Assembly: GCF_001956585.1 (NCBI RefSeq)
Contig: NZ_MSRR01000013.1
Coordinates: forward strand, 62,001 to 126,000
Reading direction: 5' to 3'
Origin: Actinomyces naeslundii
GTDB lineage: Bacteria; Actinomycetota; Actinomycetes; Actinomycetales; Actinomycetaceae
Length of the DNA: 64,000 nucleotides
The stretch's first letter is position 1. Each line of letters begins with the position of its first letter. Below the pieces are notes generated by a model that worked only from the letters and a program-made list of their open reading frames with translations, was not told the origin of the DNA and did not search any database. This document shows positions 36,668 to 47,318 of the stretch, piece by piece. Both the position numbers and the translations under genes were made by a program.

Positions 36668-36718
36668 TGGGGCCAGAACAGACCGTCACCATGGGGCCAA
36701 TCGAAGTTGACAGAGCCA
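36668..36718 (-). repeat. Right terminal repeat of the IS21-like element
   Basis: Reverse complement of this stretch matches the left end (36 of 45 identical over 36668-36712). The homology with copy A of the duplicated block begins two bases later, at 36720, so the element's end abuts the truncated gene exactly. Confidence 0.65.
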
Positions 36719-36719
36719 C

Positions 36720-37263
36720 CAAGACGACGCTCATCCCCTCCACCCGTCGTCCCGGCCCCGCCGACGCCGCGGTGGTTCGCACCGTCGAGGAGGCCCTGCA
36801 CCGGCGGGCACACCTGGGGCGGATCACCGTTGATCAGCGGCTCTATGAGGGCTACACGGCTCCGTTGGGACTACGTTCGGCCTCACCGGGCCTGCGCACG
36901 GCGGGGCGTGGAACCCGGCTGCCTCTGCCCGAGGGCGAGACGATCCGCTTCTTCCTGCACTGGCGCGACCTGGCCGTGGGCGTGGGCGAGCACCAGGTGG
37001 CGAACCTGGATCACAGCAGCAACCGGGCCCTGGCGCATCTGCTCGACCTGCTGGAGGGTCGGCGCATGCCGCTGGCGCACCTGCTGGGGCTCTTGGCCGA
37101 CGACGTCGTCGAGGACCCCGATAAGGCCCAGCTGGTCTTCGGCGAAGGCAGGATCCTGCCGTGGCAGACCGAGCGGCTCCTAGCGCTGCTGGACCCCGAG
37201 AGAGTCACGGCGGACGCGGTCTCCGAAGCGGACGGGGGCGCCGAGGACCGGCAGGCGGGGTAA
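36720..37263 (+). pseudogene. Truncated SCO0854-like gene (copy B) lacking the TerD-like module
   Basis: Matches the 19683-21992 gene from base 20990 onward (KTTLIPSTRRPGPADAAVVR; LYEGYTAPLG; GEHQVANLDHSSNRALAHLL). The first ~435 residues are missing, cut at the IS21-like right end. Inside, 444 bp (148 codons) corresponding to about 21238-21681 of copy A are deleted in frame, removing just the TerD-like stretch. An open frame remains from 36667, starting within the IS end, but the product is unlikely to function as the parent does. Confidence 0.8.
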
Positions 37264-37338
37264 CACTGGGCAGTGTCCAGCCATGAGGGTGCTTCCTTCC
37301 GCATTTTCACAGCATCCAGCGCTCTCGCTCTCCGGACA

Positions 37339-37374
37339 CGGCCGGGCGGGGTCATCAGTGACCCCGCCCGGCCG
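37339..37374. terminator. Bidirectional 16-bp hairpin (copy B)
   Basis: 37339-37354 pairs perfectly with 37359-37374 around a TCAG loop, between the convergent SCO0854-like remnant and VOC gene. Confidence 0.7.
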
Positions 37375-37385
37375 CTGTGTGCGGG

Positions 37386-38174
37386 TCAGAAGGTGGTGAG
37401 CAGGAAGCGCGCCCCGTACGGATCAGCAACCTCCACCATGCGCCCGAACGTGAAGTCGATGGGCTCGACGACGATGGTTCCCCCGAGCTCGCGCACCCGC
37501 TGAGCGGCGGCGTCTGCGTCCTTGACCCCGAAGTAGATGCGCCAGCGCGAGGGGGCCTCCTCACCCCCGAAATAGCCTGCCCGGCCCACACCGCTCACAG
37601 ATCTGCCCCCGACGACGCTCGTGTAGAAGGACTGCTCCTGGTCGTCAATGGTCAGCCGGCGGGTGGGCCACCCGGCGGCCTCCCGGTAGAAGCGCTCAGC
37701 CAGTTCCAGGTCGCTGGCCAGGACGTCGAACCACACCGGCATCCCGGCCTGGTAGGGGTAGGGTCCCTCGAAATCCTCATCTTCCAGGAGCCCGATGACG
37801 TTACCGTCGGGATCGGAGGCGAGGGCGTAGGCCATGGTCTCAGTGACGCGAGTGGGTTCCACAACGACACTCCCTCCGGTTCTCTCCGCGGCTCCGGCGG
37901 CGGTGCGGACGTCGTCGACCATGAAGCTCACCCGCCAGCCTGAACCACCGGGGGCCTGGGCGGCAGATTCGAAGGAGCCGATGAGCCGGCCGCCGTGATG
38001 CACCTCGGTGGTCAGCGGTTCGTCCGGCTCACTGCGGGTGATCTCCCAGCCGAGGAGGTCCCGGTAGAACGCGGCCGAGGCGTCGATGTCCGGTGTGTAC
38101 AGCTCGATCCAGCAGGGAAAGCCGGCAAGGCGCTCGGCGGGCACAGGCAGGGCATTGGCGGTGATGTCGGTCAT
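37386..38174 (-). CDS. VOC-family protein, two-domain (copy B)
   Basis: 262 residues, intact paralogue of the 22114-22887 product with two VOC modules (FPCWIELYTPDIDASAAFYR; MPVWFDVLASDLELAERFYR). Differences are scattered substitutions and a few extra residues near the N-terminus (ITANALPVPAERL) and after GYFGGEE. Both copies look functional, unlike the other genes of the duplicated block. It follows the copy-B AraC gene on the same strand. Substrate unknown. Confidence 0.85.
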   Translation of the reverse strand: MTDITANALPVPAERLAGFPCWIELYTPDIDASAAFYRDLLGWEITRSEPDEPLTTEVHHGGRLIGSFESAAQAPGGSGWRVSFMVDDVRTAAGAAERTGGSVVVEPTRVTETMAYALASDPDGNVIGLLEDEDFEGPYPYQAGMPVWFDVLASDLELAERFYREAAGWPTRRLTIDDQEQSFYTSVVGGRSVSGVGRAGYFGGEEAPSRWRIYFGVKDADAAAQRVRELGGTIVVEPIDFTFGRMVEVADPYGARFLLTTF

Positions 38175-38308
38175 CAGTGGCTCCTTACTCCAGCTGCATG
38201 TCGAGGGACGTCATAACGCTCCACGACGGTAGACCGGTCGGCGCACCGCTAACGACTCCGATCCTGCTCTCTTGAGCGGTGCCCCTTTCAGGCCGACTCA
38301 GACGACCA

Positions 38309-39136
38309 TCAGACCACCATCGCTGCCAGGGCCACAAGGACCGCGGGATCCCAGGGGAGGGCGGCGCGCACCGGCAGGGTGACGGGGCCGGCGACGGGAA
38401 CCTCGGGGACGGGCAGTCGCGCGACGAGCGGGCTCGCGGGGGCCAGGTGCTCGTAGACGCTGGCACCGTCGGGAAGAACGGTGGCGAGGATCCAGGGAGC
38501 GTCCGGGACCACGGGCAGCTCCACCTCGTCAATACCACGACGCAGTGTCCCGGTGGCCGGCAGCCCGCTGGGGACGGGGCGGGGAAAGGTGCCGACCCAC
38601 TGGTAGGGGGCAGGTCCGAGCGCACGGCGCATCTTCTCCGGAACTTCCGGGCGTACGCGGATCCTCCCCGCCGCCGGTACCAGGAGGCTTACGGCCGGCA
38701 GGGTTTGCTCGGCGATCCGGTCGGCGATGCGACGCAGGGCGCCAGGCGGGGTTCCGACGTCGCGCAGGAAGCGCCGGCTGAAGGTACCCACCGAGGTGTA
38801 GCCGACCTCGTGACAGGTCTCGGCCACGCCCATCCGGTGGGCGACGAGGAGGTGCTTGGCCTTGTGCAGTCGCCAGGCAGCCAGGTAGTCCATGGGCGAG
38901 GTTCCGACGGCGGCCGTGAAGACCCGGGTGAGGTGGGAGGGGCTGTAGGCGAGGTGCGCCGAGAGGTCTCCGATGGTGACACGATCGCGAAAATGGGTGC
39001 GCAGGTACCGAGTGGCTCGCAGCGCCAGGTCGGCGACGGCCTCGTCGATCGTCTGACCCATCTGTGCGCCGTCGGCCGCTGGAGCCACGTGGGAGGAGCC
39101 TGGCGACATGAACCCATCAGGTGAGTACTCGCGCAT
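38309..39136 (-). CDS. AraC-family regulator (copy B)
   Basis: 275 residues, intact and the same length as copy A (23022-23849). N-terminal double HTH: VTIGDLSAHLAYSPSHLTRV and VGYTSVGTFSRRFLRDVGTP. The leaderless layout is kept: TAACGT (39143-39148, minus strand), 6 nt, ATG. Its DNA-recognition helices are nearly identical to copy A, so both may bind the same sites. Confidence 0.85.
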   Translation of the reverse strand: MREYSPDGFMSPGSSHVAPAADGAQMGQTIDEAVADLALRATRYLRTHFRDRVTIGDLSAHLAYSPSHLTRVFTAAVGTSPMDYLAAWRLHKAKHLLVAHRMGVAETCHEVGYTSVGTFSRRFLRDVGTPPGALRRIADRIAEQTLPAVSLLVPAAGRIRVRPEVPEKMRRALGPAPYQWVGTFPRPVPSGLPATGTLRRGIDEVELPVVPDAPWILATVLPDGASVYEHLAPASPLVARLPVPEVPVAGPVTLPVRAALPWDPAVLVALAAMVV

Positions 39137-39323
39137 GACGCCACGTTACACAGCGGTGACCTCCGAAACGACGACGAGATAGGACCCCACCCACTCGGGC
39201 GGAGGAGCTGGGGCTCTGGCATCGAAGATTCCGCTGGCTGATACGCCGACACAGGCCACTTCCGCGGGAAGCCTGACTTCCTACGCTGTCATCGCAACCG
39301 ACGCACTCCCCAGGAATGGGTCG

Positions 39324-39395
39324 ATGCCGATTCCCCAGAATCAGTCCCCGTGTCAGCCTCAGTACCAGACGGCGTCCTCGTACGGGTACCCCTCG
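39324..39395 (+). pseudogene. 5' remnant of the PQ-rich membrane protein gene
   Basis: The first ~25 codons (MPIPQNQSPCQPQYQ) match the start of the gene at 24054 (MSTPQNQPPYQQPYQ), after a matching upstream region. Similarity stops near 39395 and the membrane segments are absent. Confidence 0.7.
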
Positions 39396-39470
39396 CTCGC
39401 GTTCCGCACGCACCGAGTTGGTCCAGGACATCATGCCCACTCGGCGTCGACGAACGCCCGGCGTTCCGGT

Positions 39471-40733
39471 TCAAGCGGACTGATCTCGCCGCGGGATCAT
39501 CAAACCGATGCTCTTTTCGAGTATCTCGCGTTCTTGTTGCATGCCCTCATCCTGCACGGCGATATACCGGCCGCTCTCTCGGGTGACTCCATGGGCGACA
39601 CCCCAGAGCCAGATGGCTTCACAGCGGGCGACCAACTGCTCCTGCCTCCGACGAAAGTTCCCCCATGTGACACCGGCACCGTCCAGTGCGATCTGCCTCC
39701 CGTTGGCATGCACGACAAAGATCCTGTCCCCGACGACGAACAGGTCGGAGCGGGACTCCGGCCAGGCGCAGGTCCTCCTCCCGGCACGAATTCCTCGGTC
39801 ATCCACGACTACTCGCTGGAAGCATCCATAGATCTTGTATATGGGGTAGGCCATTAATACGGGAGCAAGAACAAGAAACAGTATCGCGTAGAGTCGATCC
39901 GAGTCACTCACCGAGGTTGTTTCATAGAATAGCTGCTGAACGCTAATGAGGATGAACAGTACCCCCAATCCGATAAGGAAGAGTCCACCGTTGCAGAGAT
40001 GTTCTTTGATTCTGCGCCAGACTGGGGTGCAGAACACAACACGACTCTTTCTCATCATCTTGTCGGCCCCATGATTCTGACGAGCCTCCACCAGCCGAGG
40101 ATCCTCGTGAACCGACTCAGCGTCAGAGACGATCCAGCCGTGTCGTCGGACATAATTCAACATGGCCCGGAGAGCAGCAGAGCCCCTGTTGCTGGAATCA
40201 TCCAGCGTCATGCCGAGAACACAACCTGGAAGCCTGATGAGATCGTCACGATCACCATTCACGAGTACGATCCGAGTTCGATCGATTCCTCCTTCGGATC
40301 CAGGCGCAGTCATATCAAGCGTCGAAAGCGTGAACCTTGAGAGCACTGACGTCCAAGGACGTCGCTCAGTGAACAGAAGACGCCGCATCTCAACACCGGA
40401 CTCGCTCAGAACAGATCTACGTCGCGTAACATTTATCCCCCAGATCGTCGGAATGCTGAGCATCATAAGAACATACATGTCATCGGAGCGATAGAAGCCG
40501 CTCATCAGCGAGCCCAGCAATTGCGCCCCCGTTGACGCCATCCAGGCGACTCCCACGACGGCCGCCGCCATCGCGACGTACCGAACGAGCACTGAGCGCC
40601 TCAGTATCAGGCGTCCATCTGAGGTCTCAGTCGTCCACCCCCGCAGCGACTTGTTCCTGACTGGGCGCCTGCTTCCGGAACCTCCAGAGGTGTTCCCGGC
40701 GCCACCAGAACGGCTCGTAAAAGATATCATCAC
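39471..40733 (-). CDS. Duplicated 2-TM plus PH-like membrane protein
   Basis: 420 residues with an internally repeated plan: two membrane segments then a PH-like beta domain, twice. First half: RYVAMAAAVVGVAWMAS and an adjoining segment, then TVLSESG-like SVLSESGVEMRRLLFTERRP. Second half: GGLFLIGLGVLFILISVQQL and AILFLVLAPVLMAYPIY, then VVVDDRGIRAGRRTCAWPES and DLFVVGDRIFVVHANGRQIA. The conserved end RCEAIWLWGVAHGVTRESGR is shared with the paralogue at 40760 and the remnant at 26516. Assignment to the bacterial PH superfamily is my inference. GTG 40733 or ATG 40730 may start it, after GGAGAGG. Lower GC than the core genes. Confidence 0.65.
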   Translation of the reverse strand: MMISFTSRSGGAGNTSGGSGSRRPVRNKSLRGWTTETSDGRLILRRSVLVRYVAMAAAVVGVAWMASTGAQLLGSLMSGFYRSDDMYVLMMLSIPTIWGINVTRRRSVLSESGVEMRRLLFTERRPWTSVLSRFTLSTLDMTAPGSEGGIDRTRIVLVNGDRDDLIRLPGCVLGMTLDDSSNRGSAALRAMLNYVRRHGWIVSDAESVHEDPRLVEARQNHGADKMMRKSRVVFCTPVWRRIKEHLCNGGLFLIGLGVLFILISVQQLFYETTSVSDSDRLYAILFLVLAPVLMAYPIYKIYGCFQRVVVDDRGIRAGRRTCAWPESRSDLFVVGDRIFVVHANGRQIALDGAGVTWGNFRRRQEQLVARCEAIWLWGVAHGVTRESGRYIAVQDEGMQQEREILEKSIGLMIPRRDQSA

Positions 40734-40759
40734 ACGTCACCCTCTCCCAGGAAATGCAA

Positions 40760-42061
40760 TCAACCATTGAATGTGGCCGATGATCTCAATCCTGCACGTA
40801 TCTCAAACACTTCTCTGTCTCGTTGCATGTCTTCGTCCTGAAGACGGATATATCGGCCATGCTCTTCTGCGACACCATGAGTCACTCCCCAGAGCCATAT
40901 GGATTCACACTGAGCTATCGCCCTCTCTTGCCGTTTTTTAAAACCACCGATCCCCAGCCCCGTCGCAGGCAGGGGAACGGGCGAACCATCGCGCCCCGCT
41001 AAGAAGACTCGATCACCTGCGACATACAAGTCAGAGCGGGACTCCGGCCACGGAATAACCCGTCCCTTGACTTGAATCCCCGCCCGGCGGACCAACGTCC
41101 TCCGAAAGCAGGACACTATTCCCACCAATAGAATCACCGCGGGAATAGCACCAAGGATGAGTAGAGTCACTCCGAGCATTACAAGCCAAACATCGCGAGC
41201 GTCATCCCTGAGCACGTCCTGCGCTCCCGCGAGGGGGAGTGCAGCCATGAAGAACATGATCACGCCCCAACTACACATCATTTCCTTCAGCTTCCGCACA
41301 GCGGGAGCACAGTAGGTCAACTCCTTTCGATTCGCGATCGCCGTCCTATCTATCTCTCCGCGAGCCCGTACCATCTCAGGATCCGCCTGAAGATTACCGA
41401 GATCGGAGACCACCCAGCCCCTCTCCTCGGCGAATGACCAAATCCGCTCAATCATGTATTCGCCTTCCACCCAGGATACGCTTCCCGGTAGTCTAATAAG
41501 GTCGTCTAGCGCCCCATTGATCAACATCAATCGATTTCGGTAGATAAGCACTCCATACGGACAGTGCCTACCGATTTCGATAGTGGAGAAGGTTATTTTC
41601 GATCGAGTTGCGGGCCAGGGGCGCAACTCTGCGAAGAGCAGTCCCCGCATCTCAATGCCCGATTCGCTAAGAACAGTTCGGCGCCGCAATGTGTTCACCG
41701 CCCACGCGAGCGCCCCTACAGTAAGGCAGAGAAGAAGGTGAGTATCTTCCGGCGAAAGAGAATCACTCAGGCGCATATTAAGAAGGAACAGCCACGCAAT
41801 AGAGATGACTATCACTGCCACCGCAGCCAATCTCACTATCGTCGACCTGCGCAGGATCAGCTTGCAGTCGCCCTCATGAATACACTTGAGAGTAGCCCAA
41901 CCTCTAAAGGGGTTCTTGAGGCGCACAAAGGAACCGTCTGGGGTATAGCGACCAATACCATCTTCGCCTAGAATGCCGCGGACATTACTTACGTAGAAGT
42001 TTTCTCGACGTTCCACTCTCACCACCTCCGCATGGCGCACCGCGGTTCGATGCAGCACCAT
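40760..42061 (-). CDS. Paralogous 2-TM plus PH-like membrane protein
   Basis: 433 residues from ATG 42061. Same layout as its downstream neighbour: LAAVAVIVISIAWLFLLNM and a second segment, TVLSESGIEMRGLLFAELRP, then MFFMAALPLAGA, LVMLGVTLLILGAIPAVILL, AGIQVKGRVIPWPESRSDLY and the shared end QCESIWLWGVTHGVAEEHGR. ATG 42061 is preferred to GTG 42094 because a TATAGT -10 (42093-42098, minus) overlaps the earlier codon and a G-rich stretch precedes the later one. Clearly lower GC than the flanking core. Function unknown. Confidence 0.65.
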   Translation of the reverse strand: MVLHRTAVRHAEVVRVERRENFYVSNVRGILGEDGIGRYTPDGSFVRLKNPFRGWATLKCIHEGDCKLILRRSTIVRLAAVAVIVISIAWLFLLNMRLSDSLSPEDTHLLLCLTVGALAWAVNTLRRRTVLSESGIEMRGLLFAELRPWPATRSKITFSTIEIGRHCPYGVLIYRNRLMLINGALDDLIRLPGSVSWVEGEYMIERIWSFAEERGWVVSDLGNLQADPEMVRARGEIDRTAIANRKELTYCAPAVRKLKEMMCSWGVIMFFMAALPLAGAQDVLRDDARDVWLVMLGVTLLILGAIPAVILLVGIVSCFRRTLVRRAGIQVKGRVIPWPESRSDLYVAGDRVFLAGRDGSPVPLPATGLGIGGFKKRQERAIAQCESIWLWGVTHGVAEEHGRYIRLQDEDMQRDREVFEIRAGLRSSATFNG

Positions 42062-42164
42062 AGATGCCCCACCCGCCCGCCGTATTATTTCCACTATATT
42101 CCTTTACATCACAGGAATCTGCCCGTCACGATGGGCACCACTCACCACCTCGGTGCGACAGAGA

Positions 42165-42204
42165 GACGGGGGCTCCCACCGGCGAACCGGTGGGAGCCCC
42201 CGTC
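42165..42204 (-). terminator. Perfect 18-bp hairpin after pckG
   Basis: 42165-42182 pairs with 42187-42204 around a CGAA tetraloop, 34 nt after the pckG stop. Very stable; no T-tract is needed to suggest termination. Confidence 0.8.
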
Positions 42205-42237
42205 AGAGTCCTTCGCAGGGAAGGCTCTCAGCCGTGA

Positions 42238-44085
<1,848 letters not shown>

Positions 44086-44328
44086 GCGAGTCCCTTCCTT
44101 GGGTATGTTGATCCGGTGAGCGCGCCGTTGGAGACCCGCTCGGTCGAGGGCAATCCTCCCCCACGTGGCGCCCGAGGTCACATCGCCGAAGGTCCTAACT
44201 CGGCCACTCGGCCCGGCCACACCGGCATGTGATCGGCCACATTCGGGAGGATGACGGCTTTTGCCGCCTTTGAAACGACATCGTTCCGCCCTCAGTGAAG
44301 GTCCAGTGCGAGCGTGTAGCGTGCCCGC
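44086..44328. other. Divergent promoter region pckG / LppM-like gene
   Basis: 242 bases. The plus-strand -10 TAGCGT lies at 44317-44322, six bases before the LppM-like ATG. I see no gene or other clear element. Confidence 0.5.
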
Positions 44329-45168
44329 ATGTCCGTCGCGCCGTCTCCCGCGTCCAGCCCCACGCGTTCCTTCGTGCGCCCCCGGGCCCGTCTGCTGTTT
44401 GGTGCCGCCGCTCGGTCAACCATCGTGGCCGCCTGCTGTCTGGCACTGAGCGCCTGCACCGCTCACATGGACATGACCATCAGCTCCCAGGGCTCCTACG
44501 ACGTCGCCCTGGAGATGCGGGACACGACCGGCGCCGTCTTCCCCCAGGGCAAGACCCCCGACTGCTCCGCCTACTCCGACCCGGCCGCCCTGGGCGTACC
44601 TGAGGGAACCACGATCAAGGCCGAGCCGATCACCGGCGACGACGGGCTCGGCTGCCAGGTGAGCATCAGGGGCGTCAAGGTTCCCCAGGCCTCGTCCGCC
44701 GAGCCGAACACGATCGTCGTGCGCGACGGCGACCTCTACAAGGTGACGATCCAGCCCTTCTCATCCGACCCCTCACAGGAGACCGGCGGGGCCGACGGCG
44801 CAGCCGGGGCCACGCCGGAGGCCGCAGCTGCGCCGTCGGGAGGCCAGGGCGAGCCCCAGCCGAGCAGCACCTCCTTCAGGGGCGTCGTCGACACCAAGGT
44901 CTCAGTCACTTTTCCCGGCGCGGTGACGCAGTCCGGCGGAGGCAAGGTCTCAGGCACCACGGTCACGTGGGACGACCCCGACACCGTGGCCAAGGGCGTC
45001 AGCGCCTCGGGTTACGCGCAGAACTCCAGGGGCGTGTCCTGGTGGAGCAGGTCGGGGATCTGGCTGTCCGCCGGCCTCGTGACAGTCGGTGGAGCCCTGG
45101 CGGCGGTCGTTCTGCGGCGGCGCCCCACAAGGCACATGTCACGCCGGCGGTGCACGCGCAAGGACTAG
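44329..45168 (+). CDS. LppM-like lipoprotein with C-terminal membrane segment (paralogue 1)
   Basis: 279 residues. A long basic N-terminus leads into a lipoprotein signal with lipobox LSACTA. The outer domain resembles LppM (DUF3153): [19 protein letters not shown] at its start and [19 protein letters not shown] at its end, the strand that recurs in all six paralogues. A Pro/Ala-rich insert of about 40 residues interrupts the domain. A C-terminal helix ([21 protein letters not shown]) with a basic tail follows. Leaderless: TAGCGT (44317-44322), 6 nt, ATG. LppM of mycobacteria is surface-exposed and implicated in host interaction; a role here is unknown. Confidence 0.8.
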   Translation: MSVAPSPASSPTRSFVRPRARLLFGAAARSTIVAACCLALSACTAHMDMTISSQGSYDVALEMRDTTGAVFPQGKTPDCSAYSDPAALGVPEGTTIKAEPITGDDGLGCQVSIRGVKVPQASSAEPNTIVVRDGDLYKVTIQPFSSDPSQETGGADGAAGATPEAAAAPSGGQGEPQPSSTSFRGVVDTKVSVTFPGAVTQSGGGKVSGTTVTWDDPDTVAKGVSASGYAQNSRGVSWWSRSGIWLSAGLVTVGGALAAVVLRRRPTRHMSRRRCTRKD

Positions 45169-45222
45169 CCACTGAAGGCGGGTACTCCCCTGCAAGGAGC
45201 TGCGCCGCTTTAGACTCAAAGC

Positions 45223-46215
45223 ATGAATGATGCCTCTCGCAACGTCCCGCGGCCAGTGGCCTGGGCGGCACTGGCCGCCCTCACCCTGATCCTGGCCGGC
45301 TGCGGAGTCCACTACGACTTCGTCATCCATGACAACGAGACCGCCGACTTGACCTACATCATGTGGGACTCATCCGACCTGCACCTCATCACCAAGGAGA
45401 CCTGCACAGAGAAGGACCTGGGGAAGTCCTCCCCGCTCCCCGAAGGCGTCGAGGCGACCTACACCTACACGTCCCACAACAGCAATCCGGCCTGTCAGGT
45501 CACCGCCAAGGCGGTTCCACTCAGCAAGCTTCAGACTGACACCTGGACGATCAAGCACAAGGACGGGCAGTACATCTTCGACCTGTCACCAGGCTCACTG
45601 AGCAAGCTCGGCTCGAAGAACCCGCAGCTCCCCTCCCAGAACATCGGGGGCAGCACCAAGGTCGCCGTGTCCGTGACCTTCCCCGGCGAGGTGACGAAGT
45701 CCAACGGGAGGAGCGAGGGCAACAAGGTCACCTGGGACAATGCGCTGGAGAGCTCAGACAGCCTGCACGCCGAAGGCGAGGACGGGAGGTTCCACCTGCG
45801 GTGGTGGATGGTTGCCATAGCCAGTGGCATCGTCCTCCTCATCATCGTGGGGGTTGTGATCTACCTTCTGCGAGTCCGGCGCGCCCAGCAGATGAGTCAG
45901 GCTTCCCCATACGGCGGGGTCCCGCAGGATGCCGGGGCTGCCGGCGCGATCCCGTCAGACGTCTACATCAGCGGGCCGTACCAGTCACCTCTTCCCTGCG
46001 CCCAGCAGCCGACGCCGGGGCCGACCCAGGTCTATCCCGTTGCCGATCTTCAAGCCGGTTACTCCCCGTACGTCGCCCCGGGTCCGGGTGCCGTCGCCTT
46101 TCCACCCCAGGACACGGGATACGCGGGACACTCAGCAGGCCCCGGCTACGCGCAGATGCCTTACCAGGAAGGAACCGGCCACTCGGACTTCCGGCCGCCC
46201 CAGGACCGACCCTGA
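45223..46215 (+). CDS. LppM-like lipoprotein with C-terminal membrane segment (paralogue 2)
   Basis: 330 residues. Lipobox LILAGCGVH; outer domain DFVIHDNETADLTYIMWD to VSVTFPGEVTKSNGRSEGN; one membrane helix (WMVAIASGIVLLIIVGVVIYLL) and a cytoplasmic Pro/Gly/Gln/Tyr-rich tail of about 110 residues. Two Cys (CTEKDLG, CQVTAK) match positions in the other paralogues, probably a disulfide. Leaderless: TAGACT (45211-45216), 6 nt, ATG. Spaced 54 nt from paralogue 1. Confidence 0.8.
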   Translation: MNDASRNVPRPVAWAALAALTLILAGCGVHYDFVIHDNETADLTYIMWDSSDLHLITKETCTEKDLGKSSPLPEGVEATYTYTSHNSNPACQVTAKAVPLSKLQTDTWTIKHKDGQYIFDLSPGSLSKLGSKNPQLPSQNIGGSTKVAVSVTFPGEVTKSNGRSEGNKVTWDNALESSDSLHAEGEDGRFHLRWWMVAIASGIVLLIIVGVVIYLLRVRRAQQMSQASPYGGVPQDAGAAGAIPSDVYISGPYQSPLPCAQQPTPGPTQVYPVADLQAGYSPYVAPGPGAVAFPPQDTGYAGHSAGPGYAQMPYQEGTGHSDFRPPQDRP

Positions 46216-46301
46216 GACCAAGGCGGACGGACAAAGCCGGCTACCACCACATTGCTACGCAAACGGCCGCCGAGGGCCCAGGTAACGGTTAGGGTGACGT
46301 C

Positions 46302-47246
46302 ATGAGCTGTGCCGTCACCACCAGGAGACTCCATGCCGCACTGAGTGCACTGGCTGTCCTCACCTTCATCGCTGTGATGGCTCTAGTCTCTCCTCCAGGG
46401 CAAGCGGCAGACGAGCTGAATATCACTATCGAAATGAAAGTCACCGTCAAGAGCGATGACAATTTTGAGGCATCCTTCGTCATCACCGACCAGACGGACT
46501 ACAGCGTGGTTCCCCCCATCACAGAGGGCAGTTGCACCCTGAACTACTTCCTCCTGGAGCCGAATATCTTCGCCAATGCTGAGACGAAATTCGACGACGG
46601 GAAGGACAAACGAGTCTGCACCATAACGAGGAAGGGGAAGATCTCTGAGACCAACGGCGCGATCAGCCACAAGGACGGCGAGTACTCCATCGACACCAGC
46701 TCCCTGAACGGAAAGGAGCCATCACCGAAGTTGCGACTGTCCTATGCCGCCACATTCCCCGGGGAGGTGACCCAGAGCGATGGCGGAGAAGTCGAGGGCA
46801 ACGAGAGAAACACCGTCAGCTTCACCGATTTCACGGGCCGCGTGGTCAAGGGCAAGGACCGTCCCGCCTCCGCGCTGACGACCAGCAAGCTCCTGCCCTG
46901 GATCATCGGCGGCGTCGGATCGCTCGTGGTCATCGGACTCATCACGATGGCAGTCGTTGTACGACGCCGTCAGCGGAGCAGCCCGCCCCAGCCAGGACCA
47001 CACCCGCAAGCCTTCCCCGTTCCGGGCCCCGCATCGCAGGTGTTCCATCCCAATCAGCCGGAACCTCAGCAGTTCCCCGCGCAGTCCACGCCTCATCATC
47101 CGTACCAGCAGCAGTACCAGCAATACCTCGGACAACCGTCGCAGCCCAGCGCCCCCGATGGGACGGGCGACAGCACCTATCCTCCCGTTCCGACGCAGGC
47201 GCCTCCGCAGCACAGCGGGTGGCCCCCACCGCAGCAGCCTCAGTGA
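46302..47246 (+). CDS. LppM-like membrane protein (paralogue 3)
   Basis: 314 residues. Signal peptide of the ordinary type (AVLTFIAVMALVSPPGQA), no lipobox. Domain from ITIEMKVTVKSDDNFEASFV to ATFPGEVTQSDGGEVEGN, with Cys pair (GSCTLNYF and RVCTITRKGK). One membrane helix (LLPWIIGGVGSLVVIGLITM) and a Pro/Gln-rich tail of ~90 residues. Leaderless: TAGGGT (46290-46295), 6 nt, ATG. It has its own -10, so each gene of this row can be transcribed alone. Confidence 0.8.
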   Translation: MSCAVTTRRLHAALSALAVLTFIAVMALVSPPGQAADELNITIEMKVTVKSDDNFEASFVITDQTDYSVVPPITEGSCTLNYFLLEPNIFANAETKFDDGKDKRVCTITRKGKISETNGAISHKDGEYSIDTSSLNGKEPSPKLRLSYAATFPGEVTQSDGGEVEGNERNTVSFTDFTGRVVKGKDRPASALTTSKLLPWIIGGVGSLVVIGLITMAVVVRRRQRSSPPQPGPHPQAFPVPGPASQVFHPNQPEPQQFPAQSTPHHPYQQQYQQYLGQPSQPSAPDGTGDSTYPPVPTQAPPQHSGWPPPQQPQ

Positions 47247-47318
47247 CAGCCCACGCCGGGGAGCGATCCCCATGAAGCCCCGGTTACAACCCGGCATCGA
47301 AACCGCTACTGTGGGCCC

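Larger units (their letters stand above)
26795..36718. mobile_element. IS21-like element with copper-resistance passenger genes
   Basis: The left end at 26801-26845 and the reverse complement of 36668-36712 align without gaps, 36 of 45 identical; the similarity continues outward to about 26795 and 36718, giving TGG...CCA ends. A further internal copy of the repeat (GACGGTCTGAACTGGCCCCA) lies at 26867-26886, as is usual for IS21-family ends. istA and istB lie just inside the left end. No such repeat follows istB, only 25 nt before the copA stop. So the copper genes appear to lie inside the element. No target duplication is obvious. An alternative is that the right end belongs to a second, lost IS copy. 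Confidence 0.6.
36720..39395. repeat. Copy B of the diverged direct duplication
   Basis: Same gene order as 20990-24130: SCO0854-like 3' part (with an internal deletion), VOC, AraC, and the start of the PQ-rich membrane gene. The two copies are in direct orientation about 15.3 kb apart, so recombination between them would remove the IS21-like element and copper genes. The right limit is approximate. Confidence 0.85.
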
